64,000 bases of DNA from Sphingobacterium olei (GCF_005048855.1 NZ_SUME01000005.1:434001-498000); one strand, 5' to 3'; numbered from the stretch's first letter, positions 53,871 to 62,473 are shown. The notes: a model not told the origin generated them from the letters alone. Made by a program: numbers and translations.

Positions 53871-54612
53871 AATGCCCTCTCTCTTCCAAAGACTCATTTT
53901 ATTTTTTACTAACCGCTTAAAAAATGATGCGATGAAAAGGAAACCCGTACTAACCCCTCAAACACAACGACACTTCTGCGAAGTGCAATTCTGCCGTCGC
54001 CTTTGCGACAATAGTACTCTTATCCATCCGCTCGAATAAATAGTACACGATATTCGGATGCTAACGAAGACTGCTTATCTAAAATAGCAGATGCACCAAA
54101 GCGGTTCTCCGGCAATAAGAAATGCCTTGGTCGCTCGTTTTCATTCGATACCGATCCTTCCATGTATACCAAATATGTATGCATGGCATAATGGCACAGA
54201 AGGACCCATACAATTTATTATTTAGCAATATAAAAGTAGCGTCTTTTTCGCGGTTATGCAAATCATCGCACAGCTAAAGGTATAGAAGGGTCGGTTTTTG
54301 AAATAAATTACAAACACAAATAATTTGAAACAATGAAAAAACAACTTTTTAAAAACATCATCAAATCTCCGGAATAGCCGGACAGAAACCACCCGATCCT
54401 GCGCCTGGATACCGTATTATTGACCTACGTGAACACCCCCGTGAGTAGCGCCCAATAGGATCTTTTTTAGGAATTAATTTATGAAACAGAGGTATCTGAA
54501 AAGAACGGAGTAGTTTTTTTTGTCATCCCGACTTTGGAGGGATCCAAACACTATGGATAATGACAAAATAAAAATACACACTTTTTAGAATGTCTCACAA
54601 CCACCAAAAATA
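53871..54612. other. Gene-poor region with an amber-broken reading frame
   Basis: I find no intact gene. From an ATG at 54333 (MKKQLFKNIIKSPE) a frame runs 75 codons to a TAA at 54558-54560, interrupted only by three TAG codons (54375, 54456, 54468). The parts read HPILRLDTVLLTYVNTPVSS and ELIYETEVSEKNGVVFFVIP and look protein-like. A short frame also starts at an ATG near 53932 (MKRKPVLTPQTQRHFCEVQF). Both could be relics of small precursor genes upstream of the TlpA-SusCD operon. Confidence 0.35.
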
Positions 54613-55395
54613 ATGCGAAAATTACGCAAAGGGGAATGCTATGCGCTATTGCGAACGATACGCGCTGCAATAATTACAACAAAAAGATCGCTACAGCGCT
54701 GCGCGCAACGCGATGACGTTGCTACAGAAGAATTGTCTGAGAGATTATCGCGTCACTCCGCTCCTCGTAGTGATGAGGGTAGCAGCAGGAGGAGGCGGTA
54801 TAACCTTTCTTTAATAGGAATGATATGTTTCATCGTGTTGTTTAGTGAGGCCCAGGCGCAGTCTGCTGGAGAGCAGGCTGCCGCCAATGGGTTAGCTGTA
54901 ATCAAACCGCTCCAGATCGGGGATACGATCCCCGAGGCGCTGTGGAACCTGCCATTACAGGTCGTAAACCATCCCGATGGTAAGGATACCATCACACTCA
55001 ACGACTACCGCGATAAGAAGCTTATTATACTGGATTTTTGGAGTAGCTGGTGCAGCAGTTGCATAAATTCTTTTCCTTCATTAGACAGCATCCAAAATGT
55101 TTTTAGGGATGATCTACAAATTCTTCTAGTGAATCCAGCGTCAAGTAAAGATGACCGCTTACGTATTCTGTATATCATGGAGCAGCAAGGTCGAGGGGTA
55201 ACGGGCAGTTTCGCAGTCCCAAGTATATATAATGATAAAATAATAACCAAATACTTTCAGCCAAAAGTATACCCTCGTTTGATCTGGTTAAATGAGAAAG
55301 GCGAGGTACTTGCTATTACTGGAAAAAAGGAACTAAACCATGGACGGTTACAACAGCTGTTGCTGAAAGAAGGAGGTGATCGTTATGGCAACTAA
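54613..55395 (+). CDS. TlpA-like thioredoxin-fold protein with repeat-derived N-terminus
   Basis: The C-terminal ~170 residues are a TlpA domain: LIILDFWSSWCSSCINSFPS with the CxxC pair, then a proline loop in KVYPRLIWLNEKGE. A signal-like segment (LSLIGMICFIVLFSEAQAQ) is preceded by ~60 Arg-rich residues encoded partly by a dispersed palindromic repeat (54739-54777). The true start may therefore be the ATG at 54820, or the repeat has become coding. The gene overlaps the SusC-type gene by 11 bases. It is probably periplasmic and reduces or oxidises thiols of the neighbouring cysteine-bearing proteins. Confidence 0.75.
   Translation: MRKLRKGECYALLRTIRAAIITTKRSLQRCAQRDDVATEELSERLSRHSAPRSDEGSSRRRRYNLSLIGMICFIVLFSEAQAQSAGEQAAANGLAVIKPLQIGDTIPEALWNLPLQVVNHPDGKDTITLNDYRDKKLIILDFWSSWCSSCINSFPSLDSIQNVFRDDLQILLVNPASSKDDRLRILYIMEQQGRGVTGSFAVPSIYNDKIITKYFQPKVYPRLIWLNEKGEVLAITGKKELNHGRLQQLLLKEGGDRYGN
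54739..54777. repeat. REP-like dispersed palindromic element inside the TlpA-like gene
   Basis: GAGATTATCGCGTCACTCCG followed by CTCCTCGTAGTGATGAG is a degenerate form of the well-known bacterial repeat whose reverse complement reads CATTGCGAGGAGCGGAGTGA then CGC.GCAATCTC. It is translated here as ELSERLSRHSAPRSDEG. Upstream CGCTGCGCGCAACGCGATGACG may be part of the same compound element. Confidence 0.6.
55370..55381 (+). promoter_or_regulatory. Perfect 12-base Shine-Dalgarno sequence before the SusC-like gene
   Basis: AAGGAGGTGATC is complementary to the 3' end of 16S rRNA over 12 bases and lies 3 bases (7 from GGTGA) before the ATG at 55385. It is inside the end of the TlpA-like gene. Bacteroidota rarely use such sites, so it stands out and helps decide the ATG at 55385 over the GTG at 55376, which lies within it. 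Confidence 0.6.
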
Positions 55396-58300
55396 ACTAC
55401 TGACTGCGGTACTATGTTTCTTTTTCCTATGTGTGTCCGCGATTAATAGTAACGCACAGACCGGTGTCAAAAGGATTTGGGGAGAGGTAATTGATGAAAA
55501 ATCCGGAAAGACAATTGAGGGTATAAATATGAGATTCTCCAGAAGTCTTACGAGATCGCAATCGGATAGTACAGGAGCATTTTATCTTTTGCTCCGCTAT
55601 CCTTTTGATACCCTGATATTTTCTGGTATCGATTATGAAGAAGTTCGACATCCTGTCAATGATACTACGGCGCTCCCCCTGATGATGGAGTTGCGGCGAT
55701 CTAACAATGTTATAGAGGAGGTGGTTATTGAATCCGGATTTCAGAGTATACCGAAAGAGCGGGCAACCGGATCGTATGCCTTCATTGACAGTTCGCTTTG
55801 GAACCAACGAATTGGCTCGAACGTGATGAGCAGGTTGGATGGATTAACAAATGGGCTATTAACAAATAATTTGAATCCGGATAATCCCACGGTACAGATC
55901 AGGGGACTTTCTTCTCTCGGGTCGGAATCAATGAAGCCTTTGGTCATTCTGGATAATTTTCCGTTTGAAGGGGACCTGGATGCTCTCAATCCTAATGATA
56001 TTGAATCTATCTCTATCTTAAGAGACGCCGCCGCCGCATCGATCTGGGGAGCGCGCGCAGGCAATGGTGTTATTGTAATCAAAAGCAAAACAGCTAGGGT
56101 GGGACAGCGTTTATCGACCAGCGTGATCTCCAATATGACTGTCTCGCCACGCCCCGACCTATTCACCTCAAACCATTTGCCTACGCCCGAATATGTAGAG
56201 ATGGAAAGGATGCTGTATGAAAAAGGATATTATACGGCTCGGTTTTCTATGTTAAGTAGCCCCTCTATCCCTTTAGTAGCAGAGCTTATGGAAGAGAACC
56301 GATTGGGTTATCTATCGGACAATGCACTCGAAGAGCGTCTCGACGCTTTAAAACGAGAAGATTTTAGGCATGATATGCAAAACTACCTCTACCGACGGGT
56401 AGCAAATCAGCAATACGCAGCCACTATGTCGGGCAGCCGTGACCGCTTAAGTTTTGTGTTATCTGCTGGGTTTGATAAGAATCTAGAACATCGGATAGGA
56501 GATGCGAATCAGCGATTTAATTTGCGGTCCAATAATACAATCCAATTTACTGATAAGCTTAATATGCAGGTGGGGATATGGATGGCTTTTCAAAACAATA
56601 CCAACAACAGTCCTGGTGGATATGGCGACTTCAGGGGCATTTCGGGGTATAGCCAGCTGGCGACGCCATCGGGGGATGCATTACCACTTGATATCTATTA
56701 TCGCAGCCTTTTTACGGACACGGCTGGGGGCGGGCAGCTTTTGGATTGGAAGTATCGCCCGCTTCAAGAACTGGCTTTATCTGATAAGGTGACTCGTTCG
56801 AATGATATTATCATTAATTGGGGAATGGATTATAGCTGGAAATATGGATTTACCGGTAAGATAAAATTTCAAAAGCAGTTTGGAAATGGTGAATCTAACC
56901 ATTTGAATCATCAGGACAGCTACTATACACGAAACCTCAATAACAGGTTTACGCAAATTACTTCAGGTGATGTCGAAAATCACATACCACGGGGCGCTAT
57001 TCGGGAATCTTCTGAAAATACCAGTTCTTCATATAATATAAGAGCACAGATTGATTTCCATCGAAGCTTTGGAAGGCATGAGGTAAATGCAATTATCGGA
57101 TCGGAAGCAAGGGATCTCAAAAATGAGTCCGCAACGAGCATATTGTATGGTTATGATAAGGATAAACTCACATTTACCAATATAGACCCTACTACGCAAT
57201 ATGCTAGTTTCAACAACCTATTCGGCTGGAATTACATCCCCTTCGGAGCAAATCTTAACAGATATGTAAATAGGTTCATTTCATTGTACGGAAATGGAGC
57301 ATATACATATAGCAATAGATATACTGTGACAGGAAGCGTGCGTAGGGATGCTTCGAACCTGTTTGGTGTATCGACAAATCAAAAGTGGAATCCGCTTTGG
57401 TCGGTTGGTGGATTATGGCATCTGTCAAAGGAAGATTTTTTTGAATTTTCCGCAATAAAGAAATTATCACTTAGAGCAACTTACGGATATAGCGGGAATA
57501 TCCCGTTAAATGCTACAGCACTTACACAGATCAACTATTATGGCGGGGCATGGAGCCCTGTCAATGAGAATTTTGCAACCGTGTCTATGGGGCCCAATCC
57601 ATCGTTGCGGTGGGAAACTGTTAGAACTACGAACGTAGGGCTTGATTTCGAAGCATTTTCCGCAAACAGATTAAAAGGTAACATTGAATACTACAAGAAG
57701 AAGTCTACAGATCTTTTCAATTCCACGAAGCTGGATCCGATCGTCGGAATGTCGATACAGCCAAAGAATTCGGCGGCTATCGTGGGGAGTGGGCTTGATA
57801 TTAGCCTATCGGCTTCTCTAATCGAAAGACGTTTTAACTGGAGCAGTATGCTTCTATTCAGTTATGCTGATTTCAAAGTCACACAGAATCTTGATCCCCC
57901 CTCACTGGATGGTCTGGTCTCATCAGGACAGGGTATCTTTCCCGTAGAAGGATATAATCCCTATCTCATAGCCAGTTATCGCTGGGCAGGTCTGAACCCT
58001 GAGAACGGAAACCCAAGGGGTTACCTCAACGATGAGGTAAGCGAGGACTATATTGCAATGCAATTAAACACGATCGAAGATCAAATATTGCACGGTCCTT
58101 CTCTTCCGCCGTTTTTCGGATCGTGGAGGAACACATTCCGATGGAAAAACTGGAGTCTGCTAGCCGGACTGAACTATAAGTTCGGACATTATTTTCGAAA
58201 GCATGCGCTGAATTATGGCACACTGTTTCAGTATGGGGAATCGAACGGGAATTTAGAGTACGTAAACCGATGGAGAGAATCTGGAGACGAAGTTCACACA

Positions 58301-58588
58301 AATGTTCCCTCCATCCAATACCCTGCTAATTCGCGTCGAGATAATTTTTATAGATATGCAGACATAAATGTGCAAAAGGCTGACCATATCCGACTAAATG
58401 AACTGCGGCTGCAATATCAGGTGCATGCTACAGGGATCTCTTTAATTCGCTCGCTTTCATGCCATGCGTTCGTCGATAACATGAATGTTATGCTATGGAA
58501 AGCAAATACTTTCAACGTCGATCCAGAAAACTCGATCGGATTTCGCCGACCTATCAATTTTTCACTAGGTATCCAACTAAACTTATGA
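55385..58588 (+). CDS. SusC/RagA-family TonB-dependent transporter (third pair)
   Basis: I take ATG 55385 because of the strong Shine-Dalgarno sequence. After the signal peptide (LTAVLCFFFLCVSAINSNAQ) comes a divergent carboxypeptidase-like domain (WGEVIDEKSGKTIEGINMRF), EEVVIESGFQSIPKERATGS in place of the usual VGYG segment, a plug (TVQIRGLSSLG, ISILRDAAAASIWGARAGNG) and a barrel ending SLGIQLNL. This KERATGS-type plug marks a SusC subgroup often found with TlpA proteins. The gene overlaps TlpA upstream and SusD downstream (ATGA), so the three are one translationally coupled operon. The substrate need not be a glycan. Confidence 0.92.
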   Translation: MATKLLTAVLCFFFLCVSAINSNAQTGVKRIWGEVIDEKSGKTIEGINMRFSRSLTRSQSDSTGAFYLLLRYPFDTLIFSGIDYEEVRHPVNDTTALPLMMELRRSNNVIEEVVIESGFQSIPKERATGSYAFIDSSLWNQRIGSNVMSRLDGLTNGLLTNNLNPDNPTVQIRGLSSLGSESMKPLVILDNFPFEGDLDALNPNDIESISILRDAAAASIWGARAGNGVIVIKSKTARVGQRLSTSVISNMTVSPRPDLFTSNHLPTPEYVEMERMLYEKGYYTARFSMLSSPSIPLVAELMEENRLGYLSDNALEERLDALKREDFRHDMQNYLYRRVANQQYAATMSGSRDRLSFVLSAGFDKNLEHRIGDANQRFNLRSNNTIQFTDKLNMQVGIWMAFQNNTNNSPGGYGDFRGISGYSQLATPSGDALPLDIYYRSLFTDTAGGGQLLDWKYRPLQELALSDKVTRSNDIIINWGMDYSWKYGFTGKIKFQKQFGNGESNHLNHQDSYYTRNLNNRFTQITSGDVENHIPRGAIRESSENTSSSYNIRAQIDFHRSFGRHEVNAIIGSEARDLKNESATSILYGYDKDKLTFTNIDPTTQYASFNNLFGWNYIPFGANLNRYVNRFISLYGNGAYTYSNRYTVTGSVRRDASNLFGVSTNQKWNPLWSVGGLWHLSKEDFFEFSAIKKLSLRATYGYSGNIPLNATALTQINYYGGAWSPVNENFATVSMGPNPSLRWETVRTTNVGLDFEAFSANRLKGNIEYYKKKSTDLFNSTKLDPIVGMSIQPKNSAAIVGSGLDISLSASLIERRFNWSSMLLFSYADFKVTQNLDPPSLDGLVSSGQGIFPVEGYNPYLIASYRWAGLNPENGNPRGYLNDEVSEDYIAMQLNTIEDQILHGPSLPPFFGSWRNTFRWKNWSLLAGLNYKFGHYFRKHALNYGTLFQYGESNGNLEYVNRWRESGDEVHTNVPSIQYPANSRRDNFYRYADINVQKADHIRLNELRLQYQVHATGISLIRSLSCHAFVDNMNVMLWKANTFNVDPENSIGFRRPINFSLGIQLNL

Positions 58589-59937
58589 TCATGAAATTCT
58601 ATATTATAATATTGCTAGCCATTTCAACAAGGGCGCTTTCTTCCTGCGAGACATTTCTCGACGAAAAAAGCTCGGCTAAGATTGCCTCACCCTCTTCAAC
58701 GGAGGATGTCGAACTACTGCTAAAAGATTATGGTAAATTCAATGCCGTATATCCCTACGCTTCCGAGATTGCGTCGGACAACTTTTTCGTCAGTGTTCAG
58801 CATTTAAATGGTGCATCTGAGCGGGAGCGAAGAACTTACCGATGGGAACCGAACGATGACGTCGGCCCATTCTGGTCTTTCCCGTACTCAGCCATATTCT
58901 CAGCGAATATAATCCTTGAGACATTAGACCACGTTAAAACAGCTGATTTAGAAAAAAAGAAGAAACTATACGCGATGGCCCTGTTTTGGCGTGCATTCTA
59001 TCATTATGCGCTAGCAGATCTGTTTTGTAAACCGTATATGGCAGGGTCGGCTCAGACAGACTTAGGTATCCCTTTAAAACGGACCGCTGATATCAACAAG
59101 GTGCCGCAACGTGCAAGTGTAAAAGAAACTTATGATTTTATTATAAAAGATATTGAAGCGGCTATTCCTTCATTAGACGAAGGATTGTCAAACAAATTTC
59201 AACCAAACAAGGCTGCGGGATACGGCTTACTTGCGCGGATCCACCTGGCTATGGGTAGCTATGCGAAAGCAGGTCTGTATGCGGATTCATGTCTGCGTAT
59301 TCAATCAACGTTGGTGGATTACAACGCGCTAAACACCGCACAAAATATACCTTTTAAAGTGCGGAACGATGAAGTGATCCTTGATGTGCAGGCATCGGTC
59401 TCTAATCTGCTTAATCGTGCGCGGGGCCGGGTTGATACCTTGCTGGTTCAAACCTATGATATGGACGACTTGCGATTGAAGGCATTTTTCATACATAATG
59501 CGGATGGTACAAAGGGGTTCAAAGGGCATTATTCGGGTGCTAGTGCTGCAATTCAATTTGTCGGACTTGCCACCGACGAAATGTTCTTGATCAGAGCTGA
59601 ATGCAACGCGCGTGCAGGAGACATTGACAAGGCGCTTGTCGATTTGAATACCCTACTGAAACACCGTTGGCAAAAAGAGAGGTTTGTCGAGTTAACTGGT
59701 TTAGACAAAGATGAGCTCTTGCATGTTATTCTTTTAGAAAGGAGAAAGGAGTTACTTTTTCGTTGTTTACGATGGTCGGATTTGAAACGCTTGAATCAGG
59801 AAAATAGATTTAAAAAAACGCTGAAAAGAAAACTTGATGATGATGATATGTTAGCACTTGAGCCAAATGGTGAGCGATACGTGTTTAAAATTCTTCGGGA
59901 ATCCATACTGTTCAGTGGGATAGAGCAAAATCCTTAA
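58585..59937 (+). CDS. SusD/RagB-family lipoprotein (third pair)
   Basis: I start at ATG 58585, which overlaps the SusC stop as ATGA; the ATG at 58591 is an alternative. The signal peptide ends RALSSC, followed by ETFLDEKSSAKIASPSSTED. SusD features include ALFWRAFYHYALADLFCKPY, IKDIEAAIPSL and the C-terminal ERRKELLFRCLRWSDLKRLN, in place of the usual AFEGxRFWDLRR. At about 450 residues it is shorter than the glycan-type SusD proteins of the two PULs, as expected for the TlpA-linked subgroup. It ends 3 bp before a strong terminator. Confidence 0.88.
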   Translation: MIMKFYIIILLAISTRALSSCETFLDEKSSAKIASPSSTEDVELLLKDYGKFNAVYPYASEIASDNFFVSVQHLNGASERERRTYRWEPNDDVGPFWSFPYSAIFSANIILETLDHVKTADLEKKKKLYAMALFWRAFYHYALADLFCKPYMAGSAQTDLGIPLKRTADINKVPQRASVKETYDFIIKDIEAAIPSLDEGLSNKFQPNKAAGYGLLARIHLAMGSYAKAGLYADSCLRIQSTLVDYNALNTAQNIPFKVRNDEVILDVQASVSNLLNRARGRVDTLLVQTYDMDDLRLKAFFIHNADGTKGFKGHYSGASAAIQFVGLATDEMFLIRAECNARAGDIDKALVDLNTLLKHRWQKERFVELTGLDKDELLHVILLERRKELLFRCLRWSDLKRLNQENRFKKTLKRKLDDDDMLALEPNGERYVFKILRESILFSGIEQNP

Positions 59938-59940
59938 AAC

Positions 59941-59978
59941 AAGATCGCCCTCCCTTCGATTGATGGGAGGGCGGTCTT
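59941..59978. terminator. Bidirectional terminator between SusD and DUF6520 genes
   Basis: AAGATCGCCCTCCC (59941-59954) and GGGAGGGCGGTCTT (59965-59978) form a 14-bp stem with one or two non-Watson-Crick positions and a 10-base loop. It lies between the convergent stops at 59937 and 59988 and is symmetric enough to stop transcription from both sides, although T-tracts are short. Confidence 0.8.
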
Positions 59979-59987
59979 GCACTACAC

Positions 59988-60332
59988 TTATTCCTTCATT
60001 GAAATTTGAGGATTAGTGGTTGAACCCGCTTGCTCAGCTGCCCAAAGTTGGCTTTTTACAGCATCGAATTCTGTCGGAGCTGGCGCATTGCCATTTCCTG
60101 TATTGGTGGGCAAATTTACCCCACATACGTGCTCCCCTGGTTCACAACTTGCTTCCGACCGCTGGTAGTTATTGATATCTTCGATATCACTCTGATTGGT
60201 GGAATTAGATGTGTACTCGTAGAAGTACGATGTTTGTACCGCCGAAGTTTCAAACGACATCATCGTTAAACTTGTTGCTGCAATCGCCATAGCTGCTAAG
60301 GCCATTGCATTTTTTTTGAGTGTTTTAAGCAT
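59988..60332 (-). CDS. DUF6520-like exported small protein with one cysteine pair
   Basis: The 114-residue protein has a signal peptide (NAMALAAMAIAATSLTMMSF) and a mature part with SYFYEYTSNSTNQSDIED followed by NNYQRSEASCEPGEHVCGV, two cysteines six residues apart. This matches the DUF6520 pattern (Y.Y.SNS...C....C) found in Bacteroidota beside MauE-like genes. The C-terminal tail (PAPTEFDAVKSQLWAAEQAG) is longer than usual. It is the second gene after MauE on this strand and is preceded by two strong hairpins. A disulfide-bearing periplasmic protein is likely; its role is unknown. Confidence 0.7.
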   Translation of the reverse strand: MLKTLKKNAMALAAMAIAATSLTMMSFETSAVQTSYFYEYTSNSTNQSDIEDINNYQRSEASCEPGEHVCGVNLPTNTGNGNAPAPTEFDAVKSQLWAAEQAGSTTNPQISMKE

Positions 60333-60366
60333 TTTGCTTGTGTTTATTTGTTTTTACTGTTTTTGG

Positions 60367-60388
60367 TAGGGAACAGCTGTGTTCCCTA
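60367..60388. promoter_or_regulatory. Perfect palindromic hairpin in the DUF6520 leader
   Basis: TAGGGAACA (60367-60375) and TGTTCCCTA (60380-60388) pair perfectly around GCTG, 35 bases upstream of the DUF6520 ATG. No T-tract follows on the minus strand, so it is more likely a leader or processing hairpin, or an operator, than a terminator. Confidence 0.5.
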
Positions 60389-60397
60389 GATCCTTCC

Positions 60398-60447
60398 TAT
60401 CCTGCGCTTGCCCATTTTCTGTACGGTGCCGGGGCAAGCGCTTGGGA
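60398..60447. promoter_or_regulatory. Second, longer hairpin in the MauE-DUF6520 spacer
   Basis: GCGCTTGCCC (60404-60413) and GGGCAAGCGC (60432-60441) form a perfect 10-bp stem, extended by TATCC/GGATA pairs outside small bulges. Together with the palindrome at 60367-60388 the 192-bp spacer is strongly structured, consistent with RNA-level separation of MauE and DUF6520 expression. Confidence 0.5.
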
Positions 60448-60524
60448 TAGTCTGAAATGTCTTTTGGCGACAAACCCTTTGCCCGGACTAACCTAGAATC
60501 CAAGTTCCGCTGTAAATAGTTGTG

Positions 60525-61067
60525 CTATTCTCTTTGAAGCCTATCGGGCTTTATGTTTGTGTTCTCACCTCCGTTCGAATTCACATCTCGCAAAGGCGAT
60601 GAAAAAAATGTTAGACTCTTGTGTAGTATAACGCCTGTAATGCTGATGGTTAGAAAGAGTAAGTTAAACCAAAAGTGCTGCATCCAGCTCATCCCGCTGA
60701 TCACCGATCCGCATGCACAGGGTACCTTGCCCCATGCGCCTAAAAGAGCCAACCCGACATAACCGGTAAAGGCTGCCATCAACACGGACGATAGGAGAAA
60801 GGGATTTGTTAAATGAAATCTCCAGATTCCCACGTTACTTCGTTTCGCTGAATGACGGAGATTCTGTATCACCAGCAAAATGACTATCGAAATTTCTAAA
60901 ACAGGCAAGGTGTAGATAACTATCCAAGCAATGGTATAGCTTAATGGTTGCTGAAGGATTCCGTATTTAAACTGTTGAAAATTTATTAATTTATCGATCG
61001 ATACGGGGATCCACAGTAGGAGTAAGGCTACGGTGATTGCTTGTACTATGTATTGTCGTGTTCTCAT
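60525..61067 (-). CDS. MauE-like membrane protein
   Basis: The 180-residue protein has four membrane helices (YIVQAITVALLLLWIPVSID, YTIAWIVIYTLPVLEISIVI, LLSSVLMAAFTGYVGLALLG, FWFNLLFLTISITGVILH) and a CxC pair in WGKVPCACGSVISGMSW. This is the MauE/DoxX-like fold that in methylamine dehydrogenase maturation supports disulfide formation. In Bacteroidota it often accompanies DUF6520 and SusCD-TlpA genes. It is the first gene of the minus-strand unit with a promoter box at 61133-61140. It probably exchanges electrons with the periplasmic thiol proteins here; this is inferred. Confidence 0.75.
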   Translation of the reverse strand: MRTRQYIVQAITVALLLLWIPVSIDKLINFQQFKYGILQQPLSYTIAWIVIYTLPVLEISIVILLVIQNLRHSAKRSNVGIWRFHLTNPFLLSSVLMAAFTGYVGLALLGAWGKVPCACGSVISGMSWMQHFWFNLLFLTISITGVILHKSLTFFSSPLRDVNSNGGENTNIKPDRLQRE

Positions 61068-61132
61068 ATGCGTTGTTGCTGATGTGCGAATTTGTTAATC
61101 CGCAGATTTGCCTTTTATTGTGTTTGATAAAT

Positions 61133-61140
61133 CAAAGGTA
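61133..61140 (-). promoter_or_regulatory. Minus-strand -7 box TACCTTTG for MauE-DUF6520
   Basis: CAAAGGTA on the plus strand gives an exact TAnnTTTG on the minus strand, 66 bases before the MauE ATG at 61067. The predicted leader is about 59 bases. No clear -33 TTTG is present. Confidence 0.5.
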
Positions 61141-61625
61141 GAGCATGAAAGTGGGGATGCGGGGGGACAGATTTCAGAGGTGTACCGCCGTTTCTGGGCA
61201 ATGAGGAAGGGTGTGCCTAGGCGTAGGGGGAAATTTAGGCTATTTTTGGGAGTATCTGGATTCTTATTGATATTTGGGTTTTTGGTGGTATGCGCACTGT
61301 TTTTGGTGCCTAATGGGTAGCGGCTTAAGGGGGGAGCTGGGGGGAGTCCCCTAGTTTTTTAAAATAAAGTTTCAGTAAAAATACATCAAAGATTAATAAC
61401 AGGCAAAACGGTTGTAAATAAAGGCTTTACAGCCGTTTTATGATTTTTTGGTAATGAGGTAAAAAGCAGTAAAAAGCGAGGTTTGGCAAAAGTAAGGTTA
61501 CTAAAACGTTACTTTTAAACATTAGAAACAATCGTTTTAAAATACTGTATTTCAGCTTTCTGCATAGTTTCTCATATTGTTCCGTAGCTCACATAGGTTT
61601 AATTTTATCATTAAGAATTGTGAGT
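61141..61625. other. Left flank of the integrative element, recombination-site-like repeats
   Basis: This 485-bp stretch holds a small hairpin (GGGG AGT CCCC followed by a T-run near 61340-61360) and two inverted repeats. The first is AAAACGGTTGTAAA (61405-61418) / TTTACAGCCGTTTT (61426-61439). The second is AAAAGTAA (61488-61495) / TTACTTTT (61509-61516), with the direct repeat CGTTACT/GGTTACT nearby. Inverted and direct repeats just before a Bacteroidota integrase are typical of attachment-site arm and core DNA. An exact att core cannot be set without the other end of the element. Confidence 0.45.
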
Positions 61626-62473
61626 ATGGAAACGACAAAAAAATCAACATTTAAGGTATTGTTCTACCTTAAAAAGAACGCCCCAAAGAAAAACGGAAAA
61701 GTTACGGTTATGTGCAGGATTACCGTAAACGGCAAACAGTCTGCATTCAGTACAAAGCTGGATATTTCCGCAACAAATTGGGATTTGAAGTACGGAAGGG
61801 TTTTAGGTAAAAGCCGAGAAGCCCAAGACACGAACGGCAAACTTGACAAGATACGTTTGGGTATAGAAGATTGCTATTCCAAAACCCTGAAGAACGAGGG
61901 CACTGTAAACAGTGCTAAACTCAAAAACGCTTTTCTTGGAATGGAAAGCGGAGAACTGACCTTTTTTAAGTTCTATGAACAGTTCTTATCCGACTATGAG
62001 AAAAAGGTCAATATTCAGATATGAAAGGGCTTAAAAACAGCAATCTTCAAGATTTCTTTGACGGTAACCAGTGGATTATTGTGCGAAGAAAGAAAACAGC
62101 TACGTCATCAAACGTGATGCTCTTAGATATTCCAAAAATGATTATTGAAAAATATGCAGGATTGTCAAAGGACGGAAAGGTATTTCCTGTACCATCAAAT
62201 ACGGTTTGTAATGACAGCTTAAAAAGAATATCTCAATTGATTGATTGCCTTAAAGAAAAGAAAGTAACCTTTCATTTAGCACGTCATACCTTCGCAACAT
62301 TGTTTTTGAGCGAGGGTGTTCCATTGGAGAGTTTGAGCAAAATGCTAGGGCATAAAAACATTGCCACCACACAGATTTATGCCAAGATACTTAATGAGAA
62401 AGTTGGTAAGGATATGCAAAAGGTATCGCATAAATTCAAGGGTATGGAACAGTCTTTTGTTTCGCAACTATAA
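61626..62473 (+). pseudogene. Tyrosine recombinase (integrase) with internal deletion and frameshift
   Basis: Bases 61626-62024 encode the arm-binding and start of the core-binding domain (VLFYLKKNAPKKNGKVTVMC, STKLDISATNWDLK, FYEQFLSDYEKKV) and stop at TGA. A second frame, overlapping by 4 bases from 62021, encodes the catalytic C-terminus (MKGLKNSNLQDFF, VTFHLARHTFATLFLSEGVP, MLGHKNIATTQIYAKI) with the late Arg-His-His-Tyr residues. By comparison with intact family members about 170 residues between YEKKV and the DIKGLKNSNLQ block are missing, including the first catalytic Arg in TGLxYxD. The recombinase should be inactive. It marks the element boundary. Confidence 0.85.

Noticed and set aside
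53694..53897. 67-codon minus-strand frame
   Set aside because: It spans the hairpin and terminator structure at 53749-53870 and shows no protein pattern; RNA structure is the better explanation.
54079..54261. 60-codon minus-strand frame
   Set aside because: No start context, no motif and no neighbour relation; likely chance.
61108..61320. 70-codon plus-strand frame with a hydrophobic C-terminus
   Set aside because: It begins with TTG, has no known family, and overlaps the exact minus-strand promoter box of MauE (61133-61140). Its base-skewed composition explains the long frame.
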